Below, piece after piece: positions 37,266-48,172 of a DNA stretch of 64,000 bases. The DNA is from Dysidea avara (lineage: Eukaryota > Porifera > Demospongiae > Dictyoceratida > Dysideidae): contig NC_089281.1 of assembly GCF_963678975.1 (NCBI RefSeq), positions 5,419,277 through 5,483,276 of the forward strand. Reading direction: 5' to 3'. Both the position numbers and the translations under genes were made by a program. The notes under the pieces were generated by a model. That model worked only from the letters and a program-made list of their open reading frames with translations, had not been told where the DNA came from and searched no databases. How positions within the stretch are numbered: the first letter of the stretch is position 1; each line of letters begins with the position of its first letter.

Positions 37266-38030
37266 ATGCAGTGTACTGTTGATCCTTATAAGAGGCGACT
37301 AATGACTAATCTTGATTTTGAGATAATACTAAACTCAAATTGGCTGAATGATACTATTATCAATACTGCTCAGAACTGCTTGCACACCCAGTTTGAATTA
37401 CCTGGGTTGTATGACACATCTCTAGGCCCTCATTTATCCTACCCAAAAGCTGAGGTTTTCCACCAGATTTTACATGACTCTAATCACTGGGTCCTTGTGT
37501 CCACTTTTGGTTCTCCTCACCCAGCTGTCAAGTTGTTCGATAGTAACTATCATGATAAAATATCATCAAGTGTTCAGAAACAAACAGTGTCAATTCTTCG
37601 TACATCAGTTGATAAAATTATATTCTTTGTGCAGTCTGTCCAACAACAGATGAATACCAGTGACTATGGTGTATTTGCAATTGTGTTCCTTGTCGAATTT
37701 CTCTTTGATGGCAATCCCACTACTGTCATGTTTGATGTTGGGAAAATGAGATCATACCTACATTGTTGTCTTAGGAGCAGAAAGTTTGATCACCCTTTCC
37801 CAAAGGTAGAAGGCGAACATGAGCATAACCTACCATGCAAGCTACTGATAGAAATTCCTGTATATTGTGTGTGTAGAATGCCATACTTTGAAGGTGATGA
37901 TGAAGTCAGGGAACTTCAGATGGCAGAATGTGATCGGTGTCATCAGTGGTATCACAGAAGTTGCATTTCAGTGCCAGACTATGTTTTCAAACAAAAAAAA
38001 AACAGATTTTGGTTTTGTTCAAAGTGTTAA
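37266..38030 (+). pseudogene. Ulp1-like (C48) protease domain with C-terminal PHD finger, catalytic Cys replaced
   Basis: A 254-codon frame. Ulp1 signature: NWLNDTIINTAQNCL, His74 in DSNHWVLVST, Asp92 in VKLFDSNYH, and a Gln-rich oxyanion segment before SDYGVF. In active C48 proteases that last motif is DCG; here residue 134 is Tyr (TAT at 37665-37667), so the nucleophile is missing. A C4HC3 PHD finger follows: C201-x-C203, C222-x2-C225, H230-x2-C233, C251-x2-C254, ending at the stop. The coding frame extends upstream of the ATG to about 37188, so an acceptor there is likely and the ATG is internal. Active relatives cleave SUMO or ubiquitin-like proteins. This copy could only bind, if expressed. 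Confidence 0.75.
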
Positions 38031-39009
38031 CTGTTCATAATATGGTAATGATTTTTCAAGCTTCATGCATTGCTTTTGCAGCATTTAATTCTTAGTGTGT
38101 TTTGTGTTTAATTTGTGTGCATGTACATGTTTGGGGAGGGAACTAAGGGGGCATATATGCCATTAGTCGGGCCAGGTGGGGAGGGAACTGAGGGGACATA
38201 TACACCTTAGTCAGACAAGGAGAAAGATAGTTTTGCAGGTCTAGCTCATGGGGGGAATGTAGAGTATCAATGACTGGATGAAAGGGGTTAACTTTTTGTA
38301 TGGAGAGCTAGAGTCGGATTGCGTTTCACTTTAAAAGGAAACAACTCAGATAGCCAGCATCATTAATATTAGTGATGAACAAATCCTATATAGGGCAGCC
38401 ATAGAGCTAAACGGCGCCAACATTATTCCAGTCCTCACAGAGGGGGCGCCGACATTTATGGATACTGCAGTTTAGAAACCTCTATGATGTCATGACATCA
38501 GATCTCTGATGATTAGTGAATCCCCATTTGCGTGACCAGGGGAGTTACACTTCTCGACTGGCACGTTTGCGTGACCAGCGAGGTACTCCTTCCCGGTTGA
38601 CACATTTGCGTGACTACCGGGGAATTCAGTCCCGATTGGCACATTTGCGTACCAAAAGCAGGGAAACAAGGTAGTGACTGCGATGTAGTCCTTGGCGGGT
38701 GGTCGACACGGCTCACGTGCTGAGAGGAAAACTACCGTTTTCATTCGCTCCAAACATCAGACGACCCAGAAGAGCTTGTCATAAGGAGCTGTCAGTGGAT
38801 ACTGCCTCCAAGATGTTGTCCAACGTAGATCTACAGGCCATGGCTTTATCACACTTTCAGACCGTACATGTGCTGCTGCGAGCAAGTAAAAGGGCTGGTA
38901 CCAGAAGTGATGTCATGCTATTTATGGAGTTTGTGCTTTTAAGTGCTGTAGTGCAAGTGTTATAAGGGGCAATACCATATGTTAATCAGTGCTGTTAATA
39001 TACCTTGTG
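38031..39009. other. Spacer between MULE locus and second LTR element
   Basis: No gene recognised. It contains two near copies of 'GGGAGGGAACT(A/G)AGGGG' (about 38137 and 38179) and a 39-bp tandem repeat (38527-38665). An open frame at 38699-38965 has no supporting motif. Confidence 0.5.
38527..38665. repeat. 39-bp tandem repeat, about 3.5 copies
   Basis: TTTGCGTGACC/TTTGCGTGACT/TTTGCGTACC starts recur at 38527, 38566, 38605 and 38644, exactly 39 bp apart. Units are diverged in the middle. The period is 13 codons and both strands stay open, but no flanking gene supports coding. Confidence 0.8.
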
Positions 39010-39216
39010 TGATAAACCTTGTTAGGGTTCAGCACAGGAGAGATACAACAACTCCAATGCTCTCAAACAACCAAGTGATACATGAGGCATGGTGTGTGTG
39101 ATTTACAACATGAGGTGTTGATCAAGAATGTCTTATTACAGGAATAACTAGAGTACCGTTACCTAATATAAAAGTTACAAATAAAACAAATATAATAATA
39201 TCCATGGTCTGTTACA
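39010..39216 (-). repeat. 3' LTR of the second gypsy element
   Basis: 207 bp. Minus-strand start TGTAACAGACCATGG. Preceded on that strand by the polypurine tract at 39217-39232. Confidence 0.9.
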
Positions 39217-39259
39217 CTATCCCCCTCCTTTTAAAGGATGTCCCATCCATTTACTGTAG

Positions 39260-39495
39260 CTAATGTTGAACATAGTCATTAAGACGTGTAGGAGGTCTTC
39301 GCTATCTTACTGGATATCTGCGGATTGCATTTGTGTCCGTTGTTGGTAGTAATATTGGTATAACAGCATCTTCCATGTCATCATCGTCAATCAGTTCTAA
39401 GTTGGTGCCATACGGTTCTGATGTAGAGGGTGTATCTGTCTCTGCTTGTTGAGATGGTGCAGGCATGTTAGCAAGTGAAGTCTCATCCATTACAT
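39260..39495 (-). pseudogene. C-terminal end of gypsy-2 pol, separated by repeat copy D
   Basis: The minus strand reads NVMDETSLANMPAP, an acidic stretch (LIDDDDMEDAVIPI), then RRYPVR, an in-frame stop and a basic Arg/Pro tail ending at 39260-39262. Such short basic tails close many gypsy polyproteins. Its upstream half ends at 44420 beyond copy D, in the compatible frame. Confidence 0.7.
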
Positions 39496-40375
39496 TTACA
39501 TCAAGACACACGATAGTGTGTCGTACAGCCCAAGAAGCCGGCGCGCCACACCGTGAGTATATTAACAGGAAGAAAGAAAACGCAATTTTCACACCTATGT
39601 AGCTCTGTGATCCCTTATCCGATTGGAACCAAATTTACTAGAGACGTGCCGCCCAGTTAGGGGAGTCTACATACCAAATTTGAAGAAAATCGCTCCAGCC
39701 ATTTCCGAGATACGAGCGAACAAAATTTCGGTTTAATTTCTTCGTTTTTTTCTTCTTCTACTTCTTCATTTCGCACACTTCGCAAAATCCGCCATAAAAC
39801 ACGAATGCGTGCTCGGATCGGGCTGAAATTTGGCACACTTAAAGGGCTCATTAAGGCGGATCTCTGTACCACCTTTGGTAGGAATCCGATGAACATTCAC
39901 GGAATTATGACCGATTATTTGCGTAAAATAAGGTCGAAGGTCTGTCACGCCTACAGGGTAAACCCCTTGGAGGAATCAGTTGAAAATTGATATGTAGATG
40001 GAGCAACCATCATAGGAGTGCCTTTTTGTGGTTTGAAAGGAATCGGAATAAAGACCATGGAGATATGACACAAAACCCAACCTGTGTCAAAATTACGCGA
40101 TCGATTTTTATGAATAAAAAAACTATTAGTTTTCGTGTCTACCAGGCAAACCGCTTAGAGCAACGAGCTGAAAATCAGTATGTAGCTGGAATAATCATCA
40201 TGGAAAGTTCTTGCAGTAGTACAGAAGAATCGGATTACAAATCACTGAGTTATGATTCGAAAGGCAACTACGTGCAGCAAATGCGAGATCGAGATACTCT
40301 AATAGAACAGTCACCCTAATAAAGCATTCAGCTGCATGTATAATTTACTCAGTTATATTACATTGCAAGTTATTC

Positions 40376-43300
40376 TGTAGGGAATTCAGCTACAAACAAG
40401 TCACCCTGTAGTCAGATCAGCTAGAAGAAGGTACCTAATAGAGAGCTCAGCTACAAAGAAGCCATCATGTAGAGAGTTCAGCTCAAATAAATCACCCTGT
40501 AGAGAACTCAGCTACAAACAAATTGCCCTGTAGAGAGATCAGCTAGAAGAAGTTACCTTGTAGAGAGTTCAGTTACAAAGAAACAATCATGCAAAGAGTT
40601 TAGATGCAAACAAATCACCCAGTAAAAAGTTCCGCTATGAACAGATCACACTGTAGAGAGTTCAGTTAGAAACAAGTCATCTTGTAGAGAGATCAGCTAG
40701 AAGAAGTTACCTCGTAGAGAGTTCAGTTACAAAGAAACAATCACGCAAAGAGTTTAGCTGCAAACAAATCATCCAGTAAAAAGTTCCGCTATGAACAGGT
40801 CATACTGTAGAGAGTTCAGTTAGAAACAAGTCATCCTGTAGATAGATCAGCTAGAAGAAGTCACTTTGTAGAGAGTTCAGCTACAAAGAAACCACCATGT
40901 AAGAGAGTTCAGCTGCAAACAAATCACCTGTAGAGAGTTCAGCTAGGAACAAGTCACCCTGTACAGAGATCAGCTAGAAACAAGTCATCCTGTAGAGAGT
41001 TCAGCTAGAAGAAGTTACATTGTAGAGAGTTCAGCTACAAACAAATCACCCTGTAGATAGTTCAGCTAGAAACAAGTCACCCTGTAGAGAGATCAGCTAG
41101 AATCAAGTCACCCGTAGAGAGTTCAGCTAGAAGAAGTTACATTGTAGAGAGTTCAGCTACAAAGAAACTACCATGTAGAGAGTTCAGCAGCAAACAAATC
41201 GCCCTGTAGAGAATTCAGCTACAAACAAATCACCCTGTAGAAAGATCAGCTAGAAGAAGTTACCTTGTAGAGAGTTCAGCTACAAACAAATCACCCTGTA
41301 GAGGGTTCAGCTACAAACAAGTCACCCTGTAGAGAGTTCAGCTAGAAGAAGTTACATTGTAGAGAGTTCAGCTACAAAGAAACTACCATGTACAGAGTTC
41401 AGCTGCAAACAAATTGCCCTGTAGAGAATTCAGCTACAAACAAACCACCCTGTAGAAAGATCAGCTAGAAGAAGTTACCTTGTAGAGAGTTCAGCTACAA
41501 ACAAATCACCCTGTAGAGAGTTCAGTTAGAAACAAGTCACCCTGTAGAGAGTTCAGCTAGAAGAAATTACGTTGTAGAGAGTTCAGCTACAAAGAAACTA
41601 CCATGTAGAGAGTTCAGCTGCAAACAAATTGCCCTGTAGAGACAAACAAATCATCCTGTAGAAAGATCAGCTAGAAGAAGTTACCTTGTAGAGAGTTCAG
41701 CTACAAACAAATCACCCTGTAGAGGGTTCAACTACAAACAAATCACCCTGTAGAGGGTTCAGCTACAAACAAGTCACCCTGTAGAGAGTTCAGCTAGAAG
41801 AAGTTACATTGTAGAGAGTTCAGCTACAAAGAAACTACCATGTAGAGAGTTCAGCTGCAAACAAATTGCCCTGTAGAGAATTCAGCTACAAACAAATCAC
41901 CCTGTAGAGAGTTCAGCTAGAAACAAGTTACACTGTAGAGAGATCAGCTAGAAACAAGTCACCCTGTAGAGAGTTCAGCTAGAAGAAGTCACATTGTAGA
42001 GAGTTCAGCTACAAAGAAACTACCATGTAGAGAGTTCAGCAGCAAACAAATCGCCCTGTAGAGAATTCAGCTACAAACAAATCACCCTGTAGAAAGATCA
42101 GCTAGAAGAAGTTACCTTGTAGAGAGTTCAGCTACAAACAAATCACCCTGTAAAGGGTTCAGCTACAAACAAGTCACCCTGTAGAGAGTTCAGCTAGAAG
42201 AAGTTACATTGTAGAGAGTTCAGCTACAAAGAAACTACCATGTAGAGAGTTCAGCTGCAAACAAATTGCCCTGTAGAGACAAACAAATCATCCTGTAGAA
42301 AGATCAGCTAGAAGAAGTTACCTTGTAGAGAGTTCAGCTACAAACAAATCACCCTGTAGAGGGTTCAACTACAAACAAATCACCCTGTAGAGGGTTCAGC
42401 TATAAACAAGTCACCCTGTAGAGAGTTCAGCTAGAAGAAGTTACATTGTAGAGAGTTCAGCTACAAAGAAACTACCATGTAGAGAGTTCAGCTGCAAACA
42501 AATTGCCCTGTAGAGAATTCAGCTACAAACAAATCACCCTGTAGAGAGTTCAGCTAGAAACAAGTTACACTGTAGAGAGATCAGCTAGAAACAAGTCACC
42601 CTGTAGAGAGTTCAGCTAGAAGAAGTCACATTGTAGAGAGTTCAGCTACAAAGAAACTACCATGTAGAGAGTTCAGCAGCAAACAAATCGCCCTGTAGAG
42701 AATTCAGCTACAAACAAATCACCCTGTAGAAAGATCAGCTAGAAGAAGTTACCTTGTAGAGAGTTCAGCTACAAACAAATCACCCTGTAAAGGGTTCAGC
42801 TACAAACAAGTCACCCTGTAGAGAGTTCAGCTAGAAGAAGTTACATTGTAGAGAGTTCAGCTACAAAGAAACTACCATGTACAGAGTTCAGCTACAAACA
42901 AATTGCCCTGTAGAGACTTCAGCTACAAACAAACCACCCTGTAGAAAGATCAGCTAGAAGAAGTTACCTTGTAGAGAGTTCAGCTACAAACAAGTCACCC
43001 TGTAGAGAGTTCAGCTAGAAGAAATTACGTTGTAGAGAGTTCAGCTACAAAGAAACTACCATGTAGAGAGTTCAGCTGCAAACAAATTGCCCTGTAGAGA
43101 CAAACAAATCATCCTGTAGAAAGATCAGCTAGAAGAAGTTACCTTGTAGAGAGTTCAGCTACAAACAAATCACCCTGTAGAGGGTTCAACTACAAACAAA
43201 TCACCCTGTAGAGGGTTCAGCTACAAACAAGTCACCCTGTAGAGAGTTCAGCTAGAAGAAGTTACATTGTAGAGAGTTCAGCTACAAAGAAACTACCATG

Positions 43301-43985
43301 TAGAGAGTTCAGCTGCAAACAAATTGCCCTGTAGAGAATTCAGCTACAAACAAATCACCCTGTAGAAAGATCAGCTAGAAGAAGTTACCTTGTAGAGAAT
43401 TCAGCTACAAACAAATCACCCTGTAGAGAGTTCAGCTAGAAACAAGTTACACTGTAGAGAGATCAGCTAGAAACAAGTCACCCTGTAGAGAGTTCAGCTA
43501 GAAGAAGTCACATTGTAGAGAGTTCAGCTACAAAGAAACTACCATGTAGAGAGTTCAGCTGCAAACAAATTGCCTTGTAGAGAATTCAGCTACAAATAAA
43601 TCACCCTGTAGAAAGATCAGCTAGAAGAAGTTACCTTGTAGAGAGTTCAGCTACAAACAAATCATCCTGTAGAGAGTTCAGCTAGAAACAAGTCACCCTG
43701 TAGAGAGATCAGCTAGAAACAAGCCACCCGTAGAGAGTTCAGCTAGAAGAAGTTACATTGTAGAGAGTTCAGCAGTTTAGCTGCAAACAAATCGCCCAGT
43801 AGAGAATTCAGCTACAAACAAATCACCCTGTAGAAAGATCAGCTAGAAGAAGTTACCTTGTAGAGAGTTCAGCTACAAACAAACCACCCTGTAGAGAGTT
43901 CAGCTACAAACAAGTCATCCGGTAGAGAGATCAGCTAGAAGGGTCACCTTGCAGAGAGGTCAGCTACAAAGAAATCACCCTGCTT
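40376..43985 (-). repeat. Minisatellite array with higher-order structure
   Basis: About 3.6 kb of 29-32 bp units. Four unit types alternate (CAAACAAATCACCC, AGAAGAAGTTACCTT, AAAGAAACTACCAT, AGAAACAAGTCACCC) around a common GTAGAGAGTTCAGCT core. A rare deletion variant, CTGTAGAGACAAACAAATCA, recurs at about 41641, 42278 and 43099, with the same neighbours. This shows that blocks of several hundred bp were duplicated as units. Confidence 0.88.
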
Positions 43986-44089
43986 CATCTTTTCTTATTC
44001 CTGTAGTAAAGAAAAAAATGACAGGTTAAAAAGCCCTAAAGCCGGCCATAGGCCGGCTTTGGGGTATACAAATACAAAAAGAAGTGAAA

Positions 44090-44415
44090 TCTAATCCAAA
44101 ACAGCCAAGCTGTAAAAAAAGAGTGCGGCCCTGAGAAAGGCTATGGTGAAAAAAGATGTGAAATCCAAGGTGGCTGCCAAAAAATGGCTGTGATGGTAGG
44201 TTAATGGTAAAAATTTTAATAACAACAATTCAGGTGAATTTGGTGCCGCTTGGTCTTGGCACAAAATTCACCTGAATTGTCGTTATTAAAATGTTTACCA
44301 TTAACCTACCATCACAGCCATTTCTTGGCCGCCACCTTGGATTTCACATCTTTTTTCACCATAGCCTTTCTCAGGGCCGCACTCTTTTTTTACAGCTTGG
44401 CTGTTTTGGATTAGA
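44090..44415. repeat. Fold-back palindrome at the outer end of copy D
   Basis: 326 bp of two inverse arms of about 150 bp (TCTAATCCAAAACAGCCAAG ... inverse at 44396-44415) around a centre near 44250. The palindrome is shared with copy C at 25720-26012, where one arm is shortened. Confidence 0.85.
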
Positions 44416-44419
44416 TTAC

Positions 44420-45871
44420 CTCTACAAGGTTTCGGGCGATCAAAATGCACCACCTTCCTTGTCCTTAGTCCTTGTACCTGTTGTACTCTGTATGTAACTT
44501 CAGACAGTTTCTTTACTACTTTAAAAGGGCCTGTCCAAGGGTGATAAAGTTTGTGTGATGATCCTCTTGGTGGTACTGGAGAGTGCAGCCAGACTAGATC
44601 ACCTAGCTAGTATGAACTTTCTTGTCATACAATGTCTTTTGTCGCTGATGCTGTGTGGAAATATGGTCTCTAACCAAGTCATAAGCAGTTAGTAAGCGGT
44701 TCTGAAGTTGCATTGCATATGCACCCATTGAATGGACAGCTGTAGGTTGGTTAGTCCCATACATAATATCCAGTGGCAGTCGAGCTTCACGGCCAAACAT
44801 CAAGTAAAAGGGGGTATACCCCATTGACATTTGTACACTACTGTTGTATGCCATACATACTTTACGAAGATGGTGTTCCCAGTCGAATGGATGATCACCT
44901 ACACAGGTTGACAACACATTTAGTAGTGTTCTATTGAACCGCTCCATGAGTCCATCACATTGTGGATGGTAGGGCATTATTACGGTCTTGTGGATGCCTA
45001 ACAGCTTACACACTTCGCTAAGTAATCTTGACTCAAACTGTCGGCCCTGGTCAGAATGTAATTGTTCTGGGATGGCAAACCTGAGAAAGACTTCATTCAC
45101 CAGCTTGTTAGCTACAGTGATGGCATCTTGATTTGGCATAGGGAAGGCTTCCATCCATTTAGTAAAATAGTCACCCACTACTAGAATGTAACTGTTACCA
45201 CCATCACTCTCAAGTAATGGACCTACGATATCTGTTGCCACTATTTGCATGGGATATCCTGCAGTAATAGTACCCAGTGGAGCTCTTTGTGAAGGGGCAA
45301 GTGTTTTCCTGGTAGTGCAGCTGTTACAAGATCTACACCAATTGCGAACATCATTGAAGTGGCCTGGCCAATAGAATCGTTGCTGTACACGATGCAGAGT
45401 CTTATCCTGACCCAAGTGGCCTCCAACTGTACCCTCATGTGCCTCCTTTATGACTGCTGACTGGAGACTGCTAGGTACTATGAGTTGTAGCCAACCCTGT
45501 GCCTCATTAGGGGGCTCATAATGTCTCCATAGTATTCCATTTTGGACAACCAGCTGATCCCATCGTTGGTATAGCCTACGATAATTTAAGCTCTGTGCTT
45601 TGACATGGTCAGGTGGTGGCTTTTGACGGGATTCTACTGCTTTTAGCAGACCTCCCAACACATTTATCATGTAGCTGCAAGGAGCGTAGTTCCTCTGAAG
45701 TGTGACCTCCACACATATCTGCTGATGTAATGGTAGCAATGGTAGTTTCAGTAACTTTCCCGCACTACCTACAAGGTAATCGTGACAGTGCATCAGCATT
45801 GCTGTGCTTCTTCCCTGGCCGGTGTACAATAGTAAAGTTAAACTCTTGGAGATTCTCCAGCCATTGGGCAA
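44420..45871 (-). pseudogene. Integrase region of gypsy-2
   Basis: The minus frame 45871-44603 has an HHCC zinc module (HEGTVGGHLGQDKTLHRVQQ, CRSCNSC) and DDE core residues in ATDIVGPL, SDQGRQF and GLMERFNRTL. It then reads GYTPFYLMFGREARLPLDIM, up to an in-frame stop after KKVHTS. Beyond the stop the same frame continues through LGDLVWLHSPVPP to 44420, where copy D interrupts it. It is one frame off from the RNase H segment, implying an indel around 45770-45870. Integrase joins cDNA ends to host DNA; this copy cannot make a full protein. Confidence 0.85.
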
Positions 45872-46811
45872 GTCGACCCTCAGGTGACTTGAAACTCTGC
45901 AGCCATGTTAATGCTCCATGGTCAGTGAGGATAATAAACTTTGCTCCTATTAAATACTGACAGACATGATGAAGGAAGGTCACAACTGCCAATAGCTCCT
46001 TCCTTGTTACACAGTAATTTCGCTCTGCTTTGGTGAGCAAGCAGCTGGCATAACTAATCACGTGTTCCTCTCCATCTGCATGCACTTGTGATAGAATTGC
46101 CCCAATTCCAGTGTCACTGGCATCTGTGTCCACATTAAATGGCCTTGACCAATCAGGTAAAGCCAGTAGTGGCGCTGATGTTAAATGTTGTTTCAACTGT
46201 AAAAATGCTTCTTGGCATTGGTCAGTCCATTTGAAAAGGTTTTTCCTCTCTCTTAGTTGGTGTAACGGCTTGGCAATGGTAGCAAAGTCCTTGACAAATC
46301 GTCTATAGTAATTAGCCAACCCTAAAAATCGCTGTGTTTCCTGTGTTGAGTTAGGAGGTGGCCAATCTTTGACTTTCGCTGTTTTTGATGGATCAGGAGA
46401 GACTCCCTCCGCTGACACAATGCGTCCCAAGAAGTGCACTTCATGCTGCAGGAATTGGCATTTAGAAGGGTGTAGCTTCAAACCGGCATGCTTCAAGTGG
46501 TCAAACACTTGCTGCAAATTATGTAAATGATCTTCAAAAGACTTGCCCATAATGATTATATCATCTATGTACACCAGACAGCTTGTCCACCGCAATCCCG
46601 CCAAAACACAATCCATCAAACGCTGAAAAGTGGCAGGGGCATTGCATAATCTGAATGGCATAACATTAAATTGAAAGAGACCCTCCTGGGTACAGAAAAC
46701 TGTTTTCTCCTGGTCATCTGGGGCAACTTCCACCTGCCAGTATCCACTTTGCAAATCAATAGTTGAAAACCAGGTTGAGCCTGTTAACGTATCAAGTGTC
46801 GTCCACTCTAG
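45765..46811 (-). pseudogene. RT (C-terminal part) and RNase H of gypsy-2
   Basis: RT motifs STIDLQSGYWQVEV, VMPFRLCNAPATFQRL and the intact catalytic box LVYIDDIIIMG are followed by the connection domain. RNase H motifs are VDTDASDTGIGAILSQ, VTRKELLAVVTF and LTDHGALTW, ending HRPGKKHSNADALSRLP. The N-terminal RT half lies at 49977-50616, across the Harbinger element. The reading frame next to the insertion is shifted. Confidence 0.87.
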
Positions 46812-47013
46812 AGGCATTTTCACACTTACCATTAATGTGCATTGAATCTAGATTGAAACTGAATTCACGCTTTCACACTTGAAGCACTTCGTAATCGAAT
46901 TACCATCCAATGCGCATTCCTGCCAAACCACTTGTGGAAGTGGTTTGTGAGGACACGATGAGCATTAGTTGACGCACGCCGTGAATACACGTGACACTTC
47001 CCGCACAGGAAGC

Positions 47014-48172
47014 ATGGCAGGGCCAGGATGGAGTGCTAGCGCTACTCGTGCATTGATAGCTGTATGGAGGGAAGTCGATGTACAACAGAAGCTTGACTCA
47101 GTTAAGAGAAACAAGATCATTTATGAAGAAATAGCTGAAAAAATGCGAGAAGGATTTAAGTTCACGTGGGAACAATGTAGAACCAAAGCAAAAAACCTAA
47201 CACAAAGGTACCGAAAAGTAAGGGGCTACAAAAACATATGTACACTGCTAGATTGTAAGTATGATGCAGACCAAAGATAAAAATCGGCAAACGGGCAATA
47301 AACGTCAGGTATGCCCATATTATGAAGAACTAGATGCTGTTTTAGTCAAGAGAGCCTCCTCCCAGCCTGTGGTTATTCTTGAGGCATGTGGGACAACATT
47401 AGCAGGTTGTTCTATGTTTTAATTGTATTATGTTTAATTAATAACATTAGATCCTAACAGTGAGTCTGAAGATGCTGATAAGGAGCTAGACGATACACTC
47501 ACACTTGAATCACTGCATCACTAGAACAAAATGCAAATATCCCAGTCAGTGAAATCCAGAAATCAGACTTGAATTCAAGTAAATCTGTGTATTTATTTGG
47601 TGTTTTAGTAACAGAGTGGAACCTGTCTCATTTGGTCACCTATACGAGCCAAACTTTCTTGGCCTTAAATAAGCAGTTGGTTACCACCAATTGGTGGAAA
47701 TATTTGCCCTTCGGAATATATAGTTGTCCTTTGTAGAGAGTATAGCAATCACCATTGAGACATGCTCCACTGTATTTCCTTAGGCTTTTCTAGTACACCA
47801 GCCGATACTACTGGAACATCTGCTGAGAAAGATGTGAAGCCCTCTACTAGTAAAGCTACAGACACAAAATTACCATTATCAAAAAGTACATTGTCAGCGA
47901 GTAGAGTGTACCATGATGTTTTGTATACAGAAGGTAAACGAAAAGCCAAAAATAATTCGGATTTAATTGAAAAATTGATAAAGCTAGATGAGGAAGCAGC
48001 AAAGAGATCAGAGGAACAGACGAGGAAGTGGCTTGAAATGGAAGAGGAAAGAGAAATGAGACGATTGAAGATGGAGCAGCAACATGAGGAGAGAATGATG
48101 ACTATGTTTGGCACTTTGATTGCTATCAAGAGGCACGAATCCTGCAGCTCCTTACGTGGGGTACCAATGTAA
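47014..48172 (+). CDS. Harbinger accessory protein, Myb/SANT-like with C-terminal coiled coil (spliced)
   Basis: Exon 1 (47014-47217) encodes a Myb/SANT-like domain: GWSASATRALIAVWREVD, KIIYEEIAEKMREGFKFTWE, CRTKAKNLTQRYRK. A 52-bp intron (GTAAGG...GCAG) leads in phase to exon 2 from 47270 (TKDKNRQTGNKRQVCPYYEE, LDAVL) ending near 47400. A short exon around 47460-47520 (SEDADKELDDTL) is possible. The last exon, from 47784, has a Ser/Thr-rich linker and a charged coiled coil (SEEQTRKWLEMEEEREMRRL) to the stop at 48172. In this superfamily the Myb-like partner brings the transposase to the nucleus and the element ends. The joins after exon 2 are uncertain, so an intact product is not proven. 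Confidence 0.7.

Larger units (their letters stand above)
32713..38030 (+). pseudogene. MULE-type transposase locus with SWIM zinc finger, Ulp1-like protease and PHD finger, decayed
   Basis: Exon-like segments in order: 32713-33041 (N-terminal, ELIHNHKLIGATRRM and NKIREFVSDNITNAK); 33815-34455 (MULE core: LMDATYKTTKYAVPL, FMIDYSDSKLNDI, LCEFHHEQAWSRW); 34485-34664; 35140-35276; 35519-36562 (NNGVESLNKLFK, then the SWIM finger CECVDFKQHCLPCKH); and 37190-38030 (Ulp1-like fold plus PHD). MULE transposases cut and paste DNA in the nucleus; SWIM and PHD modules bind nucleic acid or chromatin. Breaks: a frame change near 32966, a hAT MITE at 33042-33737, a frame change near 34070, stops at 34093-34095 and 34534-34536, a frame change near 35620, and a MITE at 36727-37151. 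Whether the segments formed one protein or two is inference. Confidence 0.75.
39500..44415 (-). repeat. Composite repeat copy D (4.9 kb, complete) inside gypsy-2
   Basis: The fullest copy. On the minus strand it runs: fold-back palindrome (44415-44090); linker with the perfect hairpin AAAGCCGGCC/GGCCGGCTTT (44039-44061); minisatellite of over 110 units (43985-40376); conserved tail (40375-39500) ending ACACACTATCGTGTGT-CTTGAT. Because the host element is known, the edges can be defined: TTAC lies on both sides (39496-39499 and 44416-44419), a probable 4-bp target duplication. No credible gene inside. Confidence 0.85.

Noticed and set aside
32713-38030. Assignment to Zisupton/KDZ or Polinton classes because of the Ulp1-like protease
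   Set aside because: The transposase segment has MULE motifs (DATYKTTKY, C-x2-H pattern, SWIM finger), and no Polinton polymerase, ATPase or capsid genes are present.
38699-38965. 88-codon plus-strand frame starting MVDTAHVLRGKLP
   Set aside because: No domain, no splice context, and it overlaps the end of a tandem repeat.
39805-39990. Conserved 61-codon frame shared by repeat copies C, D and partly A and B
   Set aside because: Similarity follows from the repeat copies themselves. There is no start context, no family match, and it is broken in A and B, so I do not call it a gene.
40376-43985. CRISPR-like array
   Set aside because: Units are 29-32 bp but contiguous, without unique spacers, and diverge gradually in a eukaryotic repeat. 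It is a minisatellite.
25720-44415. One giant 18.7-kb composite transposon with repeats C and D as inverted ends and the MULE/Ulp1 genes as cargo
   Set aside because: Copy D lies wholly inside gypsy-2: the pol C-terminus and 3' LTR are at 39.0-39.5 kb and the integrase at 44.4 kb, with TTAC on both sides of D. D is therefore an independent insertion.
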